Of a stretch of 14,628 nt of DNA, positions 6,729 to 14,439 are shown piece by piece. Position numbers and translations under genes: made by a program. The stretch's first letter is position 1, and each line of letters starts with the position of its first letter. Under the pieces are notes generated by a model. It made no database searches. It was not told the DNA's origin and saw only the letters and a program-made list of their open reading frames with translations. The stretch comes from an uncultured Clostridia bacterium (GTDB lineage Bacteria > Bacillota > Clostridia > TANB77 > CAG-508): the NCBI GenBank assembly GCA_934167135.1, contig CAKPKI010000036.1:1-14628 (forward strand), written 5' to 3'.

Positions 6729-8461
6729 AATTGAATATGTACATCATCTAATTGTTGTTTGCTTACAACTGATGGTGCTCTCATTAATAAATCTCTTGCT
6801 TTTTTATTCTTAGGGAATGCTATTACTTCTCTAATATTAGTAGAATCTGCTATTAACATTACCATTCTATCTACACCTGGTGCAGCTCCCGCATGTGGTG
6901 GTGTTCCATATTGGAATGCATTATATAATGCTCCAAATCTATTTTTTACATCTTCTTCTGTGTATCCTGCTATTTCAAACGCTTTTACCATTATTTCTGG
7001 GTCATGATTTCTTACTGCTCCTGAAGCCATTTCATATCCATTACATACTAAATCATACTGATATGCAAGTATTTCTAATGGGTCTTTATTTTCTAATGCT
7101 TCTAGTCCTCCCTGTGGCATTGAGAATGGATTGTGACAGAAATCTATTGTTCCTTCGTCTGATAACTCATACATTGGGAAATCTACAATGAAACAGAATT
7201 TATATACTTCTTTTTCAATTAGGTCTAATCTTTTTCCTAATTCTATTCTTACTAGTCCTGCAATTTTTTGTGCTTTATGAAATTCGTCTGCTATAAAGAA
7301 TATACTATCTCCAGCTTTTACTCCAATTTCATTTTCTAGTTTTTCTTTTGCTTCTTCTGTTATGAATTTTGCAATTCCACCTTGTACAGTTCCGTCTTTT
7401 TCAAATTTTGTCCATGCTAATCCTTTTGCTCCAACTTCATCTGTTGTTGCAAATTCTGTCATTTTGTCAAAGAATTTTCTTCCTTGTTCTGCACCGTTTG
7501 GTACTACTATCGCTTTTACAGTTTTGTCTTTAAATGCATTAAATTCTATGTTTTCAAATACTTTTGTTACATCTTGTATTATTAATGGATTACGCAAGTC
7601 TGGTTTGTCTATTCCGTATTTTTCCATTGCTTCTAAATATGGTATACGCACAATTTGACCTTCGTCAACTTTCCAATTAGTGAATTTTTTAAATGTATAT
7701 GGTATGACATTTTCTATAACTTTGAATACATCTTCTTGTGTTGCAAAACTCATTTCAAAATCTAATTGATAAAATTCTCCTGGTGCCCTATCAGCACGTG
7801 GGTCTTCATCTCTAAAGCATGGTGCTATTTGAAAATATTTGTCAAAGCCACTTACCATTAATAATTGCTTGAATTGTTGTGGTGCTTGTGGTAATGCATA
7901 AAATTCTCCTGGATTTAATCTGCTTGGTACTAAGTAGTCCCTTGCTCCTTCTGGTGAGGAATTTGCTAATATTGGTGTTTGTATTTCTGCAAATCCTAAT
8001 TCATCCATTCTATCTCTTAATGTTTTTAGGATTTTTGAACGTAATAATATTGAATCATGTAATTTTTTGTTTCTTAAGTCTAAAAATCTATATTCTAGCC
8101 TCAAATCTTCTCTTACTTCTTGGTCTGTATTTACTTCAAATGGTAATATGTTTTTACATTTTCCAAGTGTTTCTATTTTTTCAGCTACTACTTCTATTTC
8201 TCCTGTAGATATTTTAGAATTTTTACTACTTCTTTCCACAACTTTACCACAAATGTGTATACAACTTTCTGTTGTTAATTCTTTTGATTGTTCTTGCATT
8301 TTTTCATCATTTATTACTATTTGTGTTATTCCAAATTGGTCTCTTAAATCAATGAATATCATTCCTCCTAAATTACGGATTTTTTGTATCCATCCTGATA
8401 GTTCAACTTCTTCTCCTACATTTTTAATATTTAGTTCTCCTAAATTATGTGTTCTATACAT
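6719..8461 (-). CDS. aspS: Aspartate--tRNA ligase
   Basis: This is a class II aminoacyl-tRNA synthetase that charges tRNA-Asp in the cytoplasm. At 580 residues it has the length of the long bacterial type with the GAD insertion. The N-terminal OB fold (about 1-100) shows VELSGWIQKIRNLGGMIFIDLRDQFG. The catalytic core shows FAEIQTPIL, SSPEGARDYLVPSR, QAPQQFKQLLM and FQIAPCFRDEDPRADR (motif 2). Later come GYEMASGAVRNHDP and the motif 3 segment APGVDRMVMLIADSTNIREVIAFPKN. I prefer the ATG at 8459-8461 (MYRTHNLG) because AGGGGG then sits 7 bases away; the upstream ATG at 8467 is only one base from it. It has its own promoter and terminator, and no T-box is seen in front of it. Whether it also makes Asp-tRNA-Asn cannot be read here. 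Confidence 0.97.
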   Translation of the reverse strand: MYRTHNLGELNIKNVGEEVELSGWIQKIRNLGGMIFIDLRDQFGITQIVINDEKMQEQSKELTTESCIHICGKVVERSSKNSKISTGEIEVVAEKIETLGKCKNILPFEVNTDQEVREDLRLEYRFLDLRNKKLHDSILLRSKILKTLRDRMDELGFAEIQTPILANSSPEGARDYLVPSRLNPGEFYALPQAPQQFKQLLMVSGFDKYFQIAPCFRDEDPRADRAPGEFYQLDFEMSFATQEDVFKVIENVIPYTFKKFTNWKVDEGQIVRIPYLEAMEKYGIDKPDLRNPLIIQDVTKVFENIEFNAFKDKTVKAIVVPNGAEQGRKFFDKMTEFATTDEVGAKGLAWTKFEKDGTVQGGIAKFITEEAKEKLENEIGVKAGDSIFFIADEFHKAQKIAGLVRIELGKRLDLIEKEVYKFCFIVDFPMYELSDEGTIDFCHNPFSMPQGGLEALENKDPLEILAYQYDLVCNGYEMASGAVRNHDPEIMVKAFEIAGYTEEDVKNRFGALYNAFQYGTPPHAGAAPGVDRMVMLIADSTNIREVIAFPKNKKARDLLMRAPSVVSKQQLDDVHIQLKK

Positions 8462-8505
8462 ATGCATTCCCCCTATATGTGCTGATTTTTATTTTATACT
8501 TTCCC

Positions 8506-8534
8506 ATTTTACTACATATTACTGAAAATATCAA
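8506..8534 (-). promoter_or_regulatory. Promoter of aspS
   Basis: TTGATA (8529-8534), a 17-base spacer and TAAAAT (8506-8511) lie in the 98-base gap between rseP and aspS. aspS can therefore be transcribed separately from the upstream cluster. Confidence 0.65.
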
Positions 8535-8559
8535 GGCTTGAAAAACAATACGGAAAAAT

Positions 8560-9339
8560 TTAAGAACCTGTTCCGATTCTTAATATATCATTATATGTTA
8601 CAAATAAAGATAATGCAATTAAAATAGAAAATCCTAGTAATTGTATTTTAGCCTCTGTTTCTAATTTCATCGGCTTTCTTCTGATTACTTCTATAAGCAA
8701 TATTAGTAATTTTCCTCCATCTAGTGCTGGTATTGGTAATAAATTTGTAACACCCAATGAAACAGATATAACTGCTAGTAAATTTAGATAATTAATTATT
8801 CCATTTGTTTTTACAACGACTTCTGAAATCCCTACTATCCCCACCATTTGGTCAGTCTTTAGTCCTCCTGTAAACAACATTTTTATACTTTCAAATATTG
8901 CATTTATAAATTCTCCCGTTCCTTGTGCACCGTAGTAAATTCTGTTTGCTATTGTGTCTTTGGCTGGGTTTGCAAATTGTATTCCTACTGTGGTTACTAA
9001 TATAAAATACACTAATATTCCAAATATAATATTTACAGTTGCCCCAGCAACTACAATTGACATTCTTTTCCATACACTTGCTTTAGAAAATGACCCTGGA
9101 GCATCTGATTCCTCTTCTTCTCCTTCCATACTGCAAAAACCACCTAGCGGTATAAGCCTTAGAGAATACTTAGTTTCTTTTCCTTGTTTTTGTAAAAGTA
9201 TTTTTCCAAATCCTATTGCAAATTCATTTACTTTTACTTTACACAGTTTGGCTACTAAAAAATGACCACCTTCATGAATTAGCACTAAAAAACCTAGTAA
9301 AAATATTATTTTTATTGCATTGATTAAAAAAATTATCAA
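8560..9339 (-). CDS. rseP: RseP/RasP-type site-2 metalloprotease lacking a PDZ domain
   Basis: This is a membrane zinc protease of family M50 that cuts transmembrane helices, in other bacteria mainly anti-sigma factors and leftover signal peptides. The zinc motif HEGGH is at residues 22-26 in the first helix (LGFLVLIHEGGHFLVAK). The third ligand is in NLLPIPALDGG (199-209, Asp207), and the ending LFVTYNDILR is typical. The length of 259 residues is short: RseP homologues usually have 330-430. Between helix 2 and the segment AIFESIKMLFTGG there are only about 30 residues where one or two PDZ domains normally lie. The frame is open and all catalytic motifs are intact, so it is probably functional. 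The start is TTG at 9337-9339, with AGGAGG 5 bases upstream and no in-frame ATG nearby. It follows cdsA in the cluster. Confidence 0.93.
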   Translation of the reverse strand: MIIFLINAIKIIFLLGFLVLIHEGGHFLVAKLCKVKVNEFAIGFGKILLQKQGKETKYSLRLIPLGGFCSMEGEEEESDAPGSFSKASVWKRMSIVVAGATVNIIFGILVYFILVTTVGIQFANPAKDTIANRIYYGAQGTGEFINAIFESIKMLFTGGLKTDQMVGIVGISEVVVKTNGIINYLNLLAVISVSLGVTNLLPIPALDGGKLLILLIEVIRRKPMKLETEAKIQLLGFSILIALSLFVTYNDILRIGTGS

Positions 9340-9386
9340 ATTTTCCTCCTTTATCTATTGCTATCTTATTTCTTTATTACTCATTT

Positions 9387-10202
9387 CTAAATTAAGCATA
9401 ACAATATATATGCATATGGTGCCAAAAACATTAAACTATCTATTCTATCCAACATTCCACCATGACCTGGAATTAAATTACTGTAGTCTTTTATATTTAC
9501 ATATCTTTTTATACTTGAAGCAGCAAAATCTCCTAATTGACCTGCAACACTTAATATTGCTGTTATTATTCCTATTAAAATATATGAATATTCAAGATTA
9601 AAAATTGAGTTTATTGCAAATGTATATATCATTGCAATTGTTACTGCTCCTATAATTCCCGCAATACAACCTTCTATTGATTTTTTAGGACTTACTTGGC
9701 TAAATTTGTGTTTTCCCCATCTTTTTCCTACAACATATGCAAATATATCTGTTCCCCATGCTGAAATAATTGCATACCATACAAGTATTATTCCATGTTC
9801 AGCACCACGTAATAGTGCTATAAATAGTATATTTCCTATAACATATATTATTCCAAAAAGTGTATATGCTATATCTTTAAAGTTTATTTTCATATTTGTT
9901 ATTATAACATGTGCAAACAGTATCAGATTTATTAATGGTACTAATATTAATAACATTGTTTTTAATATCTGTTCTGGTACATATTGTGGTAATATATGAA
10001 TTGTAGCTATTGATAGACATGATAAATATCCTACCCATCTTACTGGTTTTGATTCTTTTGCAACTGCATTAAAATATTCTTGCATTCCAAGCATTGCTAC
10101 TAGTGCCAGAAAAATGTCTACAATATATATGTTTCCAAATGTTAATATTAGTACAACTAAAGGAAATCCTAATAGTGCTGATGTTATTCTTTTTATATCC
10201 AT
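9387..10202 (-). CDS. cdsA: Phosphatidate cytidylyltransferase (CDP-diglyceride synthase)
   Basis: This integral membrane enzyme makes CDP-diacylglycerol from phosphatidic acid and CTP, the branch point to anionic and amino phospholipids. The 271 residues contain about eight hydrophobic helices. The start MDIKRITSALLGFPLVV and the segment FAYVVGKRWGKHKFSQVSPKKS-EG are typical. The family signature is complete near the C-terminus: SSIKRYVNIKDYSNLIPGHGG, followed by MLDRIDS, which holds the metal-binding Asp residues. The ATG has AAGAGG 8 bases upstream. It lies 27 bases after uppS and 47 bases before rseP, so it is almost certainly cotranscribed with both. In many Bacillota dxr follows cdsA; here it does not. 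Confidence 0.96.
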   Translation of the reverse strand: MDIKRITSALLGFPLVVLILTFGNIYIVDIFLALVAMLGMQEYFNAVAKESKPVRWVGYLSCLSIATIHILPQYVPEQILKTMLLILVPLINLILFAHVIITNMKINFKDIAYTLFGIIYVIGNILFIALLRGAEHGIILVWYAIISAWGTDIFAYVVGKRWGKHKFSQVSPKKSIEGCIAGIIGAVTIAMIYTFAINSIFNLEYSYILIGIITAILSVAGQLGDFAASSIKRYVNIKDYSNLIPGHGGMLDRIDSLMFLAPYAYILLCLI

Positions 10203-10229
10203 ACTTTTTACCTCTTCTTATGCTTATTT

Positions 10230-10943
10230 TTAATTTGCTCCAAATTTTCTTGTTCTTTTTTGATATTCTATTATTGCTTCATCTAAGTCCTGTTCTGTAA
10301 AATCAGGCCAATTTTTATCTATAAATAAAAATTCTGAATATACTACTTGCCAAGGTAGAAAATTACTTAAACGTATTTCTCCACTTGTTCTTATTACTAA
10401 ATCTGGGTCTGGTTCTCCCTTTGTATATAAGTTTTCTGATATCATTTCTTCATTGATGTCTTCTATTTTTATTGTATTTTCCTTTACTTGCTCTGCTATT
10501 TTTTGGGTAGCTCTTACAATTTCATTTCTTCCTCCATAATTTAATGCAATATTAAAAGTTACTCCTGTATTATTTTTTGTTCTTTCCATACAATTTATAA
10601 TACTTTTTTGCATTCCTTGTGAAAGTGCAGTGATATCTCCAAGAATTTTTACTTTTATATTTTCTGAATCTGCTCTTTTACTATAATCATCTAAATAGCT
10701 TTGTAGCAACATCATAAGTGTTTTAACTTCTTCTTCGGCTCTTTTCCAGTTTTCTGTCGAAAATGCATATACAGTTATATATTCCAATCCTATTTTATTA
10801 GCATATCTAACTATTTTTTCTAAAGTTTTTGCTCCTGCTTTGTGTCCAAAACTTGCTGGCTTTCCTTGAGCTCTTGCCCATCTTCTATTTCCATCCATTA
10901 TTATGGCTATGTGTTTTGGCATATTTTCTTTATTAAATTCCAT
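10230..10943 (-). CDS. uppS: Undecaprenyl diphosphate synthase (cis-prenyltransferase)
   Basis: This cytoplasmic, membrane-associated enzyme extends farnesyl diphosphate with isopentenyl units to C55-PP, the carrier lipid for cell wall synthesis. The 237-residue length is normal. Motifs in order: HIAIIMDGNRRWA with the catalytic Asp, SFGHKAGAKTLEKI, ITVYAFSTENWKR, FNIALNYGGRNEIV and PDLVIRTSGEIRLSNFLPWQ, ending in YSEFLF. Two adjacent ATG codons exist (10944-10946 and 10941-10943). I use the second because AAGGAG is then 6 bases away instead of 3, so either start is possible. Only 14 bases separate it from the frr stop, which supports one transcript from pyrH through rseP. Confidence 0.97.
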   Translation of the reverse strand: MEFNKENMPKHIAIIMDGNRRWARAQGKPASFGHKAGAKTLEKIVRYANKIGLEYITVYAFSTENWKRAEEEVKTLMMLLQSYLDDYSKRADSENIKVKILGDITALSQGMQKSIINCMERTKNNTGVTFNIALNYGGRNEIVRATQKIAEQVKENTIKIEDINEEMISENLYTKGEPDPDLVIRTSGEIRLSNFLPWQVVYSEFLFIDKNWPDFTEQDLDEAIIEYQKRTRKFGAN

Positions 10944-10957
10944 CATTTTCTCCTTGT

Positions 10958-11506
10958 TTATACACTCATTATTTCTGTTTCTTTATTTGCCAATATTTTG
11001 TCAATTTCTTCTATATTTTTGTCTGTTATTTTTTGAATTTCTGTTTCGGCTATTTTTAATTCATCTTCAGTCATTTCACTATTTTTTTGTTTTGCTTTTG
11101 CCTCATCTATTCCATCTCTTCTAATTGATCTTATTGCTACTTTTGCTTCTTCTGCTATTTTTTTTATTTCTTTTACTAATTCTTTTCTTCTCTCTTCATT
11201 TAATTCAGGAAATGCTAGTCTTATTACTTTTCCATCATTATTTGGATTTATTCCAATGTCTGAAGCTAATATTGCTTTTTCAATATCTTTTAATACACTC
11301 ATATCCCATGGTTGAATTACTATTAGTCTTGCTTCTGGTACTGATATTCCAGCCATTTGGTTAATTGGTGTTGGTGTTCCATAATAATCTACTTTTACTT
11401 TGTTTAATATTGCTGGGTTTGCTCTACCCGCTCTTATTTCTGATAATTTTTCTTGATATGAACTTATTGATTTTTCCATTCTTTCTTTTAAATTTGTATA
11501 ATCCAT
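10958..11506 (-). CDS. frr: Ribosome recycling factor
   Basis: RRF works with EF-G to split post-termination ribosomes in the cytoplasm. At 182 residues it is close to the family's usual 185. The sequence is canonical: ISSYQEKLSEIRAGRANPAIL, VDYYGTPTPINQMAGI, RLIVIQPWDMS, IGINPNNDGKVIRLAFPELNEERR and RSIRRDGIDEAK. The long charged helices of domain I are visible at both ends. The ATG has AAGGAG 9 bases upstream. It lies 44 bases after pyrH and immediately before uppS, the common order in Bacillota. Confidence 0.97.
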   Translation of the reverse strand: MDYTNLKERMEKSISSYQEKLSEIRAGRANPAILNKVKVDYYGTPTPINQMAGISVPEARLIVIQPWDMSVLKDIEKAILASDIGINPNNDGKVIRLAFPELNEERRKELVKEIKKIAEEAKVAIRSIRRDGIDEAKAKQKNSEMTEDELKIAETEIQKITDKNIEEIDKILANKETEIMSV

Positions 11507-11550
11507 AATTTTTCTCTCCTTTTTATATTTAAAACTGTTTTTCTATTATT

Positions 11551-12258
11551 TTAAGATACGATTGTACCTATTTTTTCACCTTTTACAGCTCTTACTATGT
11601 TTTCTGGGTCTGCTATTCCAAATACTAGTAATGGAATATTATTGTCTCTACACATTGCAGTTGCTGTTGAATCCATAACTTTTAAGTCTTTGTTTAATAC
11701 ATCTAAATATGATATTTCTTCAAATCTGATTGCATCTTTTTGGATTTTAGGATCTGCTGAATATACTGCATCTATTGCTTTTCCTAATAGTATTATATCT
11801 GCTTTTATTTCTGTTGCTCTTAATACTGCAGCTGTGTCTGTTGTGAAATATGGATGCCCTGTTCCACATGCAAATATTACTACTCTTCCTCTATTTAAAT
11901 GTTTTTCTGCTTTTCTTTGTATAAATGGTTCTGCAATTTCTCTCATTTCTATTGCAGTTTGTACTCTTGAATATATTCCTCTTGCTTCTAGTGCATCTTG
12001 TAATGCTAACCCATTCATTGCTGTTGCTAACATTCCCATGTAGTCTGCTGTTGTTCTTTCCATTTCAAGTCCTTGTCTTCCTCTCCAGAAGTTTCCTCCT
12101 CCTACTACTATTGCTACTTGAACTCCCATTTCTACTATTTCTTTTATTTTGTCACAGATTTTTCCTATTACTTCAGGGTTTACTCCTGTTTTTTGCTCTC
12201 CTGCTAATGCCTCTCCACTTAACTTTAATAGTACTCTTTTATATTTTGCTTCTGACAT
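11551..12258 (-). CDS. pyrH: Uridylate kinase (UMP kinase)
   Basis: This cytoplasmic enzyme phosphorylates UMP to UDP with ATP in pyrimidine nucleotide synthesis; it belongs to the amino acid kinase family. The 235 residues include KRVLLKLSGEALAGE (phosphate binding), AIVVGGGNFWRGRQG, DYMGMLATAMNGLALQDALE and FACGTGHPYFTTDTAA. KAIDAVYSADPK and MDSTATAMCRDNNIPLLVF follow. The ATG has AAGGA 8 bases upstream. It is the first gene of the pyrH-frr-uppS-cdsA-rseP cluster; the frequent upstream partners rpsB and tsf are absent here. Upstream are three copies of a 12-base AT-rich repeat (12324-12365). Confidence 0.97.
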   Translation of the reverse strand: MSEAKYKRVLLKLSGEALAGEQKTGVNPEVIGKICDKIKEIVEMGVQVAIVVGGGNFWRGRQGLEMERTTADYMGMLATAMNGLALQDALEARGIYSRVQTAIEMREIAEPFIQRKAEKHLNRGRVVIFACGTGHPYFTTDTAAVLRATEIKADIILLGKAIDAVYSADPKIQKDAIRFEEISYLDVLNKDLKVMDSTATAMCRDNNIPLLVFGIADPENIVRAVKGEKIGTIVS

Positions 12259-12323
12259 TTATATCATCCTTTCTTTAGAACATTTTTGTTGTTCTTTATC
12301 ATCGTTGCTATTTTATCATATAT

Positions 12324-12365
12324 TTTCTTAAATTTGTAGTACTTTCTTAAATTTTTCTTAAATTT
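12324..12365. repeat. Three copies of TTTCTTAAATTT upstream of pyrH
   Basis: Identical 12-mers begin at 12324, 12343 and 12354 (spacings 19 and 11, near one and two DNA turns). They lie next to the likely -10 region of pyrH (TATGATAAAAT on the minus strand, 12310-12320), which has no good -35 box. They could be a protein binding site or an A-tract UP-like element. The AT-rich background lowers the weight. Confidence 0.45.
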
Positions 12366-12396
12366 TGTAATAAACCGTTACAATTTAAGTGACACA

Positions 12397-12440
12397 AATA
12401 CAAGAAAAGTGAAAATTAAAATTTTCACTTTTCTTGTATT
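12397..12440 (-). terminator. Terminator-like hairpin upstream of pyrH
   Basis: A perfect 20-bp stem (12397-12416 with 12421-12440) closes on a 4-base loop, TAAA. It lies downstream of the minus-strand genes that enter this gap and upstream of pyrH, so it would insulate the pyrH cluster. On the minus strand the tail reads TTGTGTCAC, not a strong T run. On the plus side ATATTTTCCTTT follows. Confidence 0.55.
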
Positions 12441-12723
12441 ATATTTTCCTTTATAATTATTTTTATCTAAATCATAAATGATTTATTTTCTACATTTTTC
12501 ATTCCATTTCCTAATTTTTTAACTTTTTCTAATAATGCTTTATATTCTTTTTCTTTTGTTACAAATATTTACTGTTCGTCTTTGGTCCACCTGGACTATA
12601 ACTTTAGAAGTACAATTAGTTTTTTTCTTTTTCTATTTTTCAACATTACTATTCCTATTAATCACCAAATACCTAAAAAAACAAACACAAATATTAATGT
12701 ATCACTTATTTGTTATTCTCCCA
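12441..12723. other. Gap without an intact gene
   Basis: The only coding-like stretch is on the minus strand at 12467-12568: an open frame reading VTKEKEYKALLEKVKKLGN, then GMKNVENKSFMI and a stop. It has no start codon, and a stop lies directly upstream. It looks like the tail of a lost gene. Plus-strand frames here are hydrophobic, as expected of shadows of AT-rich DNA. No RNA or repeat was recognised. Confidence 0.4.
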
Positions 12724-13206
12724 TTAATACCCTAATTCATCTAATATTGTTTTAACATTTTCTTTATAATTGTCATCTGCATCAACATATATAACTGTAT
12801 TATCAATTCTAGAAACAACCATATATTTTCCATTTGAAGATAATGTATATTTTGAATAATTATTTAAAGCTACACTTGTTTCAGCAGATGCACTACCTTT
12901 TGATGATTCAAATATTGATTTGTTATTATTATAGAAATATGTTGCATAACTATCATCTGAAAGTTCATAAAACTCTATCTTATAATTATATTCATTACTT
13001 GAAGCTACATATACTTGTTTTACATAGTCATATTCTGAAAATTGACTATTAGCATTTGTTACAACATATCCTTTCTGTTCCATTGAGTTTTTAAAACTTG
13101 AAGCCGTAATAGAGTTTTTTTCTTTATTTAAATTAACGAAAATTACTCCTACTATTGCAATAATTACTAAAAGCACTATCAATATTATTTTTACTGGTTT
13201 TTTCAC
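12724..13206 (-). CDS. Small secreted or membrane-anchored protein, unknown function
   Basis: The 160-residue product starts MKKPVKIILIVLLVIIAIVGVIFV, a clear N-terminal signal anchor (about residues 5-25) with a basic head. No lipobox cysteine follows, so it is probably anchored by this helix with the rest outside the cell. Residues 33-160 are rich in Ser, Asn and Tyr (SSNEYNYKIEFYELSDD, YATYFYNNNKSIFESSKG) and look like a small beta-rich extracellular domain. I do not recognise a named family. The start is GTG (13204-13206), with a GGGGGAG Shine-Dalgarno 7 bases upstream. A good promoter precedes it. An insertion sequence has entered 19 bases upstream of the -35 box without destroying it. 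Confidence 0.85.
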   Translation of the reverse strand: MKKPVKIILIVLLVIIAIVGVIFVNLNKEKNSITASSFKNSMEQKGYVVTNANSQFSEYDYVKQVYVASSNEYNYKIEFYELSDDSYATYFYNNNKSIFESSKGSASAETSVALNNYSKYTLSSNGKYMVVSRIDNTVIYVDADDNYKENVKTILDELGY

Positions 13207-13233
13207 AAAAAATCTCCCCCCTTTTTTATTAAA

Positions 13234-13261
13234 ATTATAACATTTTTAAATAAAAAGTCAA
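13234..13261 (-). promoter_or_regulatory. Promoter of the small anchored-protein gene
   Basis: TTGACT (13256-13261), a 16-base spacer and TATAAT (13234-13239) lie just outside the left end of the insertion sequence. Confidence 0.7.
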
Positions 13262-13270
13262 TATTAAATG

Positions 13271-13279
13271 CATTAAATT
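13271..13279 (+). repeat. Target site duplication, left copy
   Basis: CATTAAATT, identical to 14362-14370 on the other side of the element; 9 bp is a normal duplication length for ISAs1-family elements. Confidence 0.9.
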
Positions 13280-13361
13280 CAGGGTAATTTCATCAAATAT
13301 TACAAATAGCAAAATTTTGTAATATTTGAAAAAATATGATACAATTCTATCGGTGATAGAA

Positions 13362-14260
13362 ATGAGTATGAATGAAATATTTAATATGTATTTTGGAATA
13401 ATAGATGATGAAAGAGACCAAGCAAATGTAAAAAATCCATTAGTAGACATATTAAAACTAGCAATAATAGTAGTGTTGTGTGGAATGGATGAATTAGATA
13501 AAATAGTAGATTATGGAAAAAACAAAAAAGAATTTTAAAAAAAAGAATTTGGAATAAATGCAATTCCATCCAAGTCAACATTAACAAGAATATTTATAAT
13601 GATAAGTCTTAAATGGTTAGGGCTTAGTGTAACATGTATATTAAAAACAATAATAAAAGAGAAAGCAGAACAAATAATGCTAGATTGGAAAGCAATAAGA
13701 GCAACAGATACAATAAAACAATAGATACTATGATGAATATAGTAACGGCATATACAGATACAGGAATTTTATTAGGACAAATACCAGTAGATAGTAAAAG
13801 TAATGAAATCCCCGCAGCAAGAGATTTTATAGATATGATGAATATCGAAGGAATTGTAATAACAGCGGATGCAATGCACTGCCAAAAAGAAACAGCAGAA
13901 AAAATAATAGATAATAAAGGAGACTATGTGTTGCAATTAAAAGCAAACCAAGGAAGATTTTACGAAGAAGTATATGCGATGTTTGATGAAAAATATATGG
14001 ATGAAAGCAATAAAGATTGTGAATATGAAATATACAGTACATTAGAGAAAAATCACGGAAGAATAGAGAAGAAAACATGTTATGTATTGAAAGAAGTAGA
14101 ATTTTTTACAGACTATTTAGTAGAATGGAAGGGATTAAAAAAGATATTCACAATAAAAAGAGAAATTGAAAAAGAAGGAAAAAAGACACAAGAAAATATG
14201 AATATATTAAGAAAAATAGGAGTCGGAATACACAAAAATTATTTAAAAGGAAAAAAGTAA
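13362..14260 (+). pseudogene. ISAs1-family (DDE) transposase, broken
   Basis: The pieces read as an H-repeat/ISAs1 transposase: DDERDQANVKNPLVDILKLAI and CGMDELDKIVDYGK at the start. ADAMHCQKETAEKII with KGDYVLQLKANQG, then EKNHGRIEKK, follow in the core. Three lesions are visible. A TAA at 13536-13538 replaces what is probably a TTA (F-L-KKEFGI). A lost A near 13716 shifts the frame before MMNIVTAYTDTG. About 75 residues are deleted between KKTQE and NMNILRKIGVGI; the HWxIEN...LHWVLDV region with the catalytic Glu is gone. The first Asp remains, in LDWKAIR, where Trp replaces the usual Gly. A hairpin with 14-base arms (14256-14269 with 14279-14292, one mismatch) spans the stop and may be its terminator. 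Confidence 0.9.
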
Positions 14261-14292
14261 ACAGTTAAATCAAATATGTTTAACTGCTTACT
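14256..14292 (+). terminator. Hairpin at the end of the transposase remnant
   Basis: Arms 14256-14269 and 14279-14292 pair with one mismatch around a 9-base loop and include the stop codon. No strong T run follows, so function as a terminator is uncertain. Confidence 0.4.
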
Positions 14293-14361
14293 TAATGATG
14301 GGTATTTATTAGAAATATTACAAAATTGTGCTATTTTGTAATATTTGATGAAATTACCCTG

Positions 14362-14370
14362 CATTAAATT
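14362..14370 (+). repeat. Target site duplication, right copy
   Basis: CATTAAATT, matching 13271-13279 exactly. Confidence 0.9.
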
Positions 14371-14396
14371 GCATATATTTTTTTATTTGCTATACT
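14369..14396 (+). promoter_or_regulatory. Plus-strand promoter at the right border of the IS
   Basis: TTGCAT (14369-14374), a 16-base spacer and TATACT (14391-14396). Its first two bases belong to the target duplication, so the promoter would also exist in the empty site. Confidence 0.45.
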
Positions 14397-14439
14397 GATT
14401 TTATAAATTTTCGTAATAATAAGAGGGACTATTATTACT

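Larger units (their letters stand above)
13280..14361 (+). mobile_element. ISAs1-type insertion sequence, 1082 bp, inactive
   Basis: Both ends begin CAGGG (left) and CCCTG (right). The terminal inverted repeats are unusually long: about 48 bases match with one base inserted and one substituted. Each end also contains an internal inverted repeat that can fold by itself (13294-13306 with 13316-13328; 14313-14326 with 14333-14346). A perfect 9-bp direct repeat flanks the element. The single gene is a damaged transposase. The length is below the roughly 1.2-1.4 kb usual for the family, which fits the internal deletion in the gene. Perfect duplications with a broken gene suggest either decay after insertion or movement of a defective copy by a transposase elsewhere. 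Confidence 0.9.

Noticed and set aside
8067..8525. Plus-strand 152-residue open frame
   Set aside because: Antisense to the well-supported N-terminal part of aspS.
12535..12735. Plus-strand 66-residue hydrophobic open frame
   Set aside because: No ribosome binding site; F- and L-rich sequence as expected from T-rich DNA, and it overlaps the 3' end of the minus-strand anchored-protein gene.
13280..13329. IS200/IS605-type hairpin ends
   Set aside because: The folding ends suggested it, but the CAGGG tips, true terminal inverted repeats, 9-bp target duplication and DDE transposase sequence all fit an ISAs1-type element instead.
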